64,000 bases of DNA from Bacteroidota bacterium (GTDB lineage Bacteria > Bacteroidota > Bacteroidia > Palsa-965): the NCBI GenBank assembly GCA_016194975.1, contig JACQAM010000022.1, positions 186,001 through 250,000 on the forward strand. The letters are read 5' to 3'. The notes below the pieces were generated by a model. It saw only the letters and a list, made by a program, of their open reading frames with translations, was not told the origin of the DNA and searched no databases. How positions within the stretch are numbered: position 1 is the stretch's first letter; each line of letters starts with the position of its first letter. Shown here in pieces: positions 62,001-64,000 of the stretch. The translations under genes and the position numbers were made by a program.

Positions 62001-62760
62001 GAAATGAACCGTTTTTACCAATGGAATTTTCCAGCTCTTTACTTTCACGGTCAAGAAAAAAAAGAAGCAGAATGAAACCAATGACGTTGAATGCAATGTT
62101 GAGTCCGAGTTGCCAGAGCGGAGTTTCCGGCGGCCCCTGCGATTTGAAGACGAGTGAGAATAAATATTTTCCGTCGGAGCCCTTCACTGCATTGCTTGAT
62201 CCCGGCGTTCCGGTAGCAATGGAAGATTCCGGAGGAAGCTGAAAATCTTTTTCGAAAGAATTAACGAGGTATTGATTCTCGTAGGAATATTCGTTCTTCA
62301 GGCGGATGAGCCCGATATAAGTTCTTCCCTGCTTGTCGGTCCTGTTCTGCGTATCAAACCATCCGTTCTTCAGTTTCACGATGCGATCATCAAGACAAAC
62401 ATCTTTCATTAAATTCTCCACCGAAACAGAATTGTCGGACCAGAATTTCAACGAATCGCCGAAATAAATGTAAAGCACGAATCCGCGGTCGTTGTAAAGT
62501 GAATTGTAACGCGGCGGCCTTTCCCGGAAAATATCATCAAAACTTTTTCCCTGCGCCAGTTTCACGAGTGAATCGAGTTCGGTTCGCATCGCGGCCTCTT
62601 TTGCATGAAGTGTTTTTTCGAACGATTCTACTGTGGGTTCCGAAGAATTTTCTGAAACGGAAAGTGTGAGCAGGTAAGCCGCAGCAAATGCGGTTGTGGC
62701 CAGGATCAGTTTACTGAAACGGTTGGAGAGGAATTGCCCGATGATCCGGAAAAATTGCAT
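59020..62760 (-). CDS. Very large polytopic NtrY-like sensor histidine kinase
   Basis: This 1246-residue protein has about twelve membrane segments: one at the N-terminus, a cluster (about 215-500), and more around 740-800 and 935-960, between long extracytoplasmic regions. After the last comes a HAMP domain (LTHPLRLIQDKMRQVKLGRKSD), then the HisKA box VAHEIKNPLTPMRLSIQLL (His about 1035), the pattern of NtrY-type kinases. A HATPase ends it (LFRNAIQAIPEDRKGK, GMGLGLAMVKNIVESCNG). ATG at 62760 is preferred to a TTG at 62787. No partner regulator is adjacent. Confidence 0.93.
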   Translation of the reverse strand: MQFFRIIGQFLSNRFSKLILATTAFAAAYLLTLSVSENSSEPTVESFEKTLHAKEAAMRTELDSLVKLAQGKSFDDIFRERPPRYNSLYNDRGFVLYIYFGDSLKFWSDNSVSVENLMKDVCLDDRIVKLKNGWFDTQNRTDKQGRTYIGLIRLKNEYSYENQYLVNSFEKDFQLPPESSIATGTPGSSNAVKGSDGKYLFSLVFKSQGPPETPLWQLGLNIAFNVIGFILLLFFLDRESKELENSIGKNGSFLIFVASLVLLRFLSIRIHFPSSFYDLALFGPKDYGDAESFWNSNLGDFIINAVLLLFICVKFTKHLRKVSFPKTMKPVNRIILGLLLLCVPSFCTWAINGMIIGLVKNSDISFNVNDLFGLNRYSYTGFGLIAILLSGFFIVVDRCVRVFQHLFISPATRWNIFIAAALLQAGVLHLFGNVDLIADMWPYAVILILMLWRKDPDETTYTFSLIVFLVFIFAFYTTHMLLKESMHKEHDSRELFAEKIAAEQDPIGEHLFTEFENKLAHDTALIRLSQPPGADFSLFEKRVKQQYFSGYWDRYETKVSFFDTMCTPMLKGNGVLSDNITKYDELIEKFGVPTFSQNFYYLNSTSGRISYLVKLILQEPGHESFLGRGTLIVELDSKLMSEEIGFPELLLDRELGINQKLQNYSYAKYKNGQLVGHSGKFQYSLAQDQFGKDNALNKFHEIDGWCHLVHRPDKETVVILSKPDEDWLNVTTSFSYIFAIFSLLLIAALSLRQILTVGFTFSNLSFKYRIQLVLVIIVLVSLALFGGGSIYYIKQQYQAKNSEIIEEKGHSVILEVEEKLADTKLRDNYRDYATYVLKILSNTFFTDINLFDVKGNLYATSRPKIYDEGLTGRKMNPEAYTQLSIRKQSEFIHDENIGNLAYLSAYFPLKDGNGNVQAYINLPYFAKQSDLQKEISSFLVALINVYVFLFALSVLAAIFISNYLTHPLRLIQDKMRQVKLGRKSDQIEWKNKDEIGSLVSEYNRMIMELATSAELLAQSERESAWREMAKQVAHEIKNPLTPMRLSIQLLERAYRDKAPDIDQKVERLTKTMLEQIDTLSSIAGAFSDFAKMPKPSNEEMDLRSLVKNAIDLFHETSERTDFTFKDNGINTAIIFADKEQLLRVFNNLFRNAIQAIPEDRKGKIEVTLSRHGKNFIVAVKDNGHGIADEVLDKIFVPNFTTKTTGMGLGLAMVKNIVESCNGTIWFETAKDKGTTFSVGFPEYVNE

Positions 62761-62766
62761 GACGAA

Positions 62767-62774
62767 CAAAGTTA
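62767..62774 (-). promoter_or_regulatory. Putative -7 element (TAACTTTG) of the large histidine kinase
   Basis: The minus strand reads TAACTTTG only 6 bases before the ATG at 62760, which would make the mRNA leaderless. No good -33 box was seen at the usual distance. Confidence 0.4.
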
Positions 62775-62843
62775 ACCGTAATCGCAATGCGGGTGCGAGT
62801 GGTTACGAGTGTGCGTCATTGCAAAAATTATTCCTCAATTCTG

Positions 62844-62982
62844 AGAGGCTGTTTAAATTTCATCCTTCTGTTTTGTTATGCGCCATTTTTGTCCATCCTT
62901 CCCTGCCCGCCCACGCACGACCCATTTTCCTTTAGCAGGCGGGGTTGCATTTCTTGGCCGTAGTCGCTCCACTATGGCCTGC
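62844..62982. mobile_element. 139-bp interspersed repeat, copy B, inside a gene's 3' end
   Basis: Identical to copy A except for one base. It begins AGAGGCTGTTTAAATTTCA and ends GGCCTGC. The right end joins the SUMF1-domain coding sequence, so the last 40 or so residues of that frame are encoded by the element. Confidence 0.75.
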
Positions 62983-63926
62983 ACGCATTCAGCCGAAACA
63001 TTCGTGCTGTCGGTATAAATTTCATCCACTTCATTTCTCAGGTAATATCCCGGATCTTTCCAGCTTCCTCCTTTGGTAATTCCTTTTTCATTCACCATTT
63101 CTTCCACGTTACCCGCCATGTTGAACAAACCATATCCATTCGCAGAATATGAATTTACAGGAGCGGTGATGTACGCGCCATCGTCGAGCGAACCCGCAAT
63201 TCCCATCGTTTCGCCACCGCGCATTCCCACGAGATAAGTATTCTCTACTTTATTTCCATTCACATTTTCTTCCGGAACTGTTTTCCGGTAAACACTTCCC
63301 TGATCAATGACGCAGAAGTTCGCCATCCATTTGCCGTCTTTATTCATCATGTAGGGCCCGCCCCATGGGAAAGGAGATAATTCCAATCCGCCTTTCGCTG
63401 CGGCCATCCATTGGTTTTTTGATGGCAGATCGAATTTTACATTTTTAAATTTTTTCTCCGGCCATGCGTTGTAAGTTTTTGTCAGCCATTCGCAGAATTT
63501 TTCTGCCTGGTCATAACGTACTCCTACCAATGGATAATTTGCATAAGCCGGATGACGCAGATAATATTCAACGTAAGGTTCATTGTATGCAAGATGATCG
63601 CGCCATACTAATGTGTCGGGAAGTGCGCGGCGATAAGCGGGGGTATCTGTTTTTTCAAGTTGAAGCTGTTGCAGGTAATAGCAATAAAGCCCATTGGTAA
63701 TTTCAAACTTATTCATGTAAAAAGATCCGACAGACACCACCTGTGATTTTGTTTCATGATTTACCGGAATGTCTTCATCAGCGGATCCGATGACGAATGA
63801 CAGGATTGGAATGTAAACCATGTTCTGTTCCACATAATGCAGATCGTACGGAAGTTTTTTTTCTTTTTTCGCGGAGATGAATAATGCGAAGAGTAAAATC
63901 GGGAGGAGAATGCGCGTGGTTTTCAT
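62853..63926 (-). CDS. SUMF1/FGE-like (GldJ/GldK-like) protein with repeat-derived C-terminus
   Basis: The 357-residue protein has a signal peptide (ILLPILLFALFISA) and a formylglycine-generating-enzyme-like fold (SFYMNKFEITNGLYCYYL, GVRYDQAEKFCEWL, FDLPSKNQWMAAAKGG, GLFNMAGNVEEMVNEKGITKGGSW). This fold is used in the Bacteroidota gliding and secretion proteins GldJ and GldK. Catalytic FGE cysteines are not evident. The domain should end with a GFR strand, but after ECV the frame enters the 139-bp repeat (62844-62982) and continues for about 40 basic residues. The native end has probably been lost by insertion, so the gene may be damaged. Confidence 0.75.
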   Translation of the reverse strand: MKTTRILLPILLFALFISAKKEKKLPYDLHYVEQNMVYIPILSFVIGSADEDIPVNHETKSQVVSVGSFYMNKFEITNGLYCYYLQQLQLEKTDTPAYRRALPDTLVWRDHLAYNEPYVEYYLRHPAYANYPLVGVRYDQAEKFCEWLTKTYNAWPEKKFKNVKFDLPSKNQWMAAAKGGLELSPFPWGGPYMMNKDGKWMANFCVIDQGSVYRKTVPEENVNGNKVENTYLVGMRGGETMGIAGSLDDGAYITAPVNSYSANGYGLFNMAGNVEEMVNEKGITKGGSWKDPGYYLRNEVDEIYTDSTNVSAECVQAIVERLRPRNATPPAKGKWVVRGRAGKDGQKWRITKQKDEI

Positions 63927-64000
63927 AGAGATGTTTATTGTATAACGCAGAAATACATATTTGTTACATATTCTTCAGGGCCGAATATGCCGGATGCCGT

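Overview
The window looks like part of a Bacteroidota chromosome. Several start sites are preceded by matches to the Bacteroidota -7 promoter element TAnnTTTG. Four proteins end in type IX secretion (T9SS) type A sorting domains. Other markers of the phylum are a SprB-repeat protein, a long IleS, Lys/Ala-rich H1-like proteins, a two-component 'propeller' regulator and a SUMF1-domain gliding-type protein. No rRNA, tRNA, CRISPR array, phage or intact transposase gene was seen. The species cannot be named from the sequence.

Layout. 0-13 kb: asd, lspA, a DksA/TraR-like protein with a histone-like tail beside a free H1-like protein, ileS, a YwqK-like lipoprotein, RidA, a fructosamine kinase-like protein, an outer-membrane protein candidate, and a response regulator - PAS histidine kinase - helical protein operon. 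14-27 kb: a large T9SS cargo protein, a BaiN-type flavoprotein, tag (with a repeat-derived tail), a group II PLP decarboxylase, an FAD/NAD(P) protein, and a 2-oxoacid:ferredoxin oxidoreductase operon (GltD-like subunit, korA, korB). 27-37 kb: a secreted bifunctional-nuclease-family protein, aminomuconate-semialdehyde-type aldehyde dehydrogenase, two T9SS proteins, a DUF1761 protein, a histidine kinase, MgtA and MarC. 37-45 kb: a plus-strand run with a coiled-coil protein, a propeller/SpoIIE phosphatase, a GT87-like membrane protein, a hypothetical, a GNAT and a DoxX-like protein. 45-52.7 kb: a minus-strand sulfur operon (sulfite reductase, cobA, a siroheme synthase/TauE fusion, APS reductase, homoserine dehydrogenase). 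52.8-64 kb: a lipoprotein, a SprB-repeat T9SS protein, a B12-binding subunit, an ABC-2 exporter pair, a YbjN-type protein, a very large NtrY-like kinase and a SUMF1 protein.

The most interesting signal is the 0.5 kb leader of the sulfur operon. It carries two consecutive short ORFs, both starting Met-Lys-Thr and both containing clusters of Cys and Met codons. Each is followed by a terminator-like hairpin. In both, the Cys codons lie in a small hairpin, and the downstream leader can pair with the terminator's 5' side. This is the layout expected of tandem ribosome-mediated, cysteine-sensing attenuators. The upstream leader peptide starts only a few bases after a well-formed promoter, so it may be translated from a leaderless mRNA.

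A second theme is the large number of short interspersed repeats. Several have run into gene ends: three 17-residue repeats extend Tag, a 139-bp element replaces the end of a SUMF1 protein, a palindrome supplies the end of a GNAT, and a low-complexity CTGCTTACTGC-type tract encodes the signal peptides of two unrelated lipoproteins.
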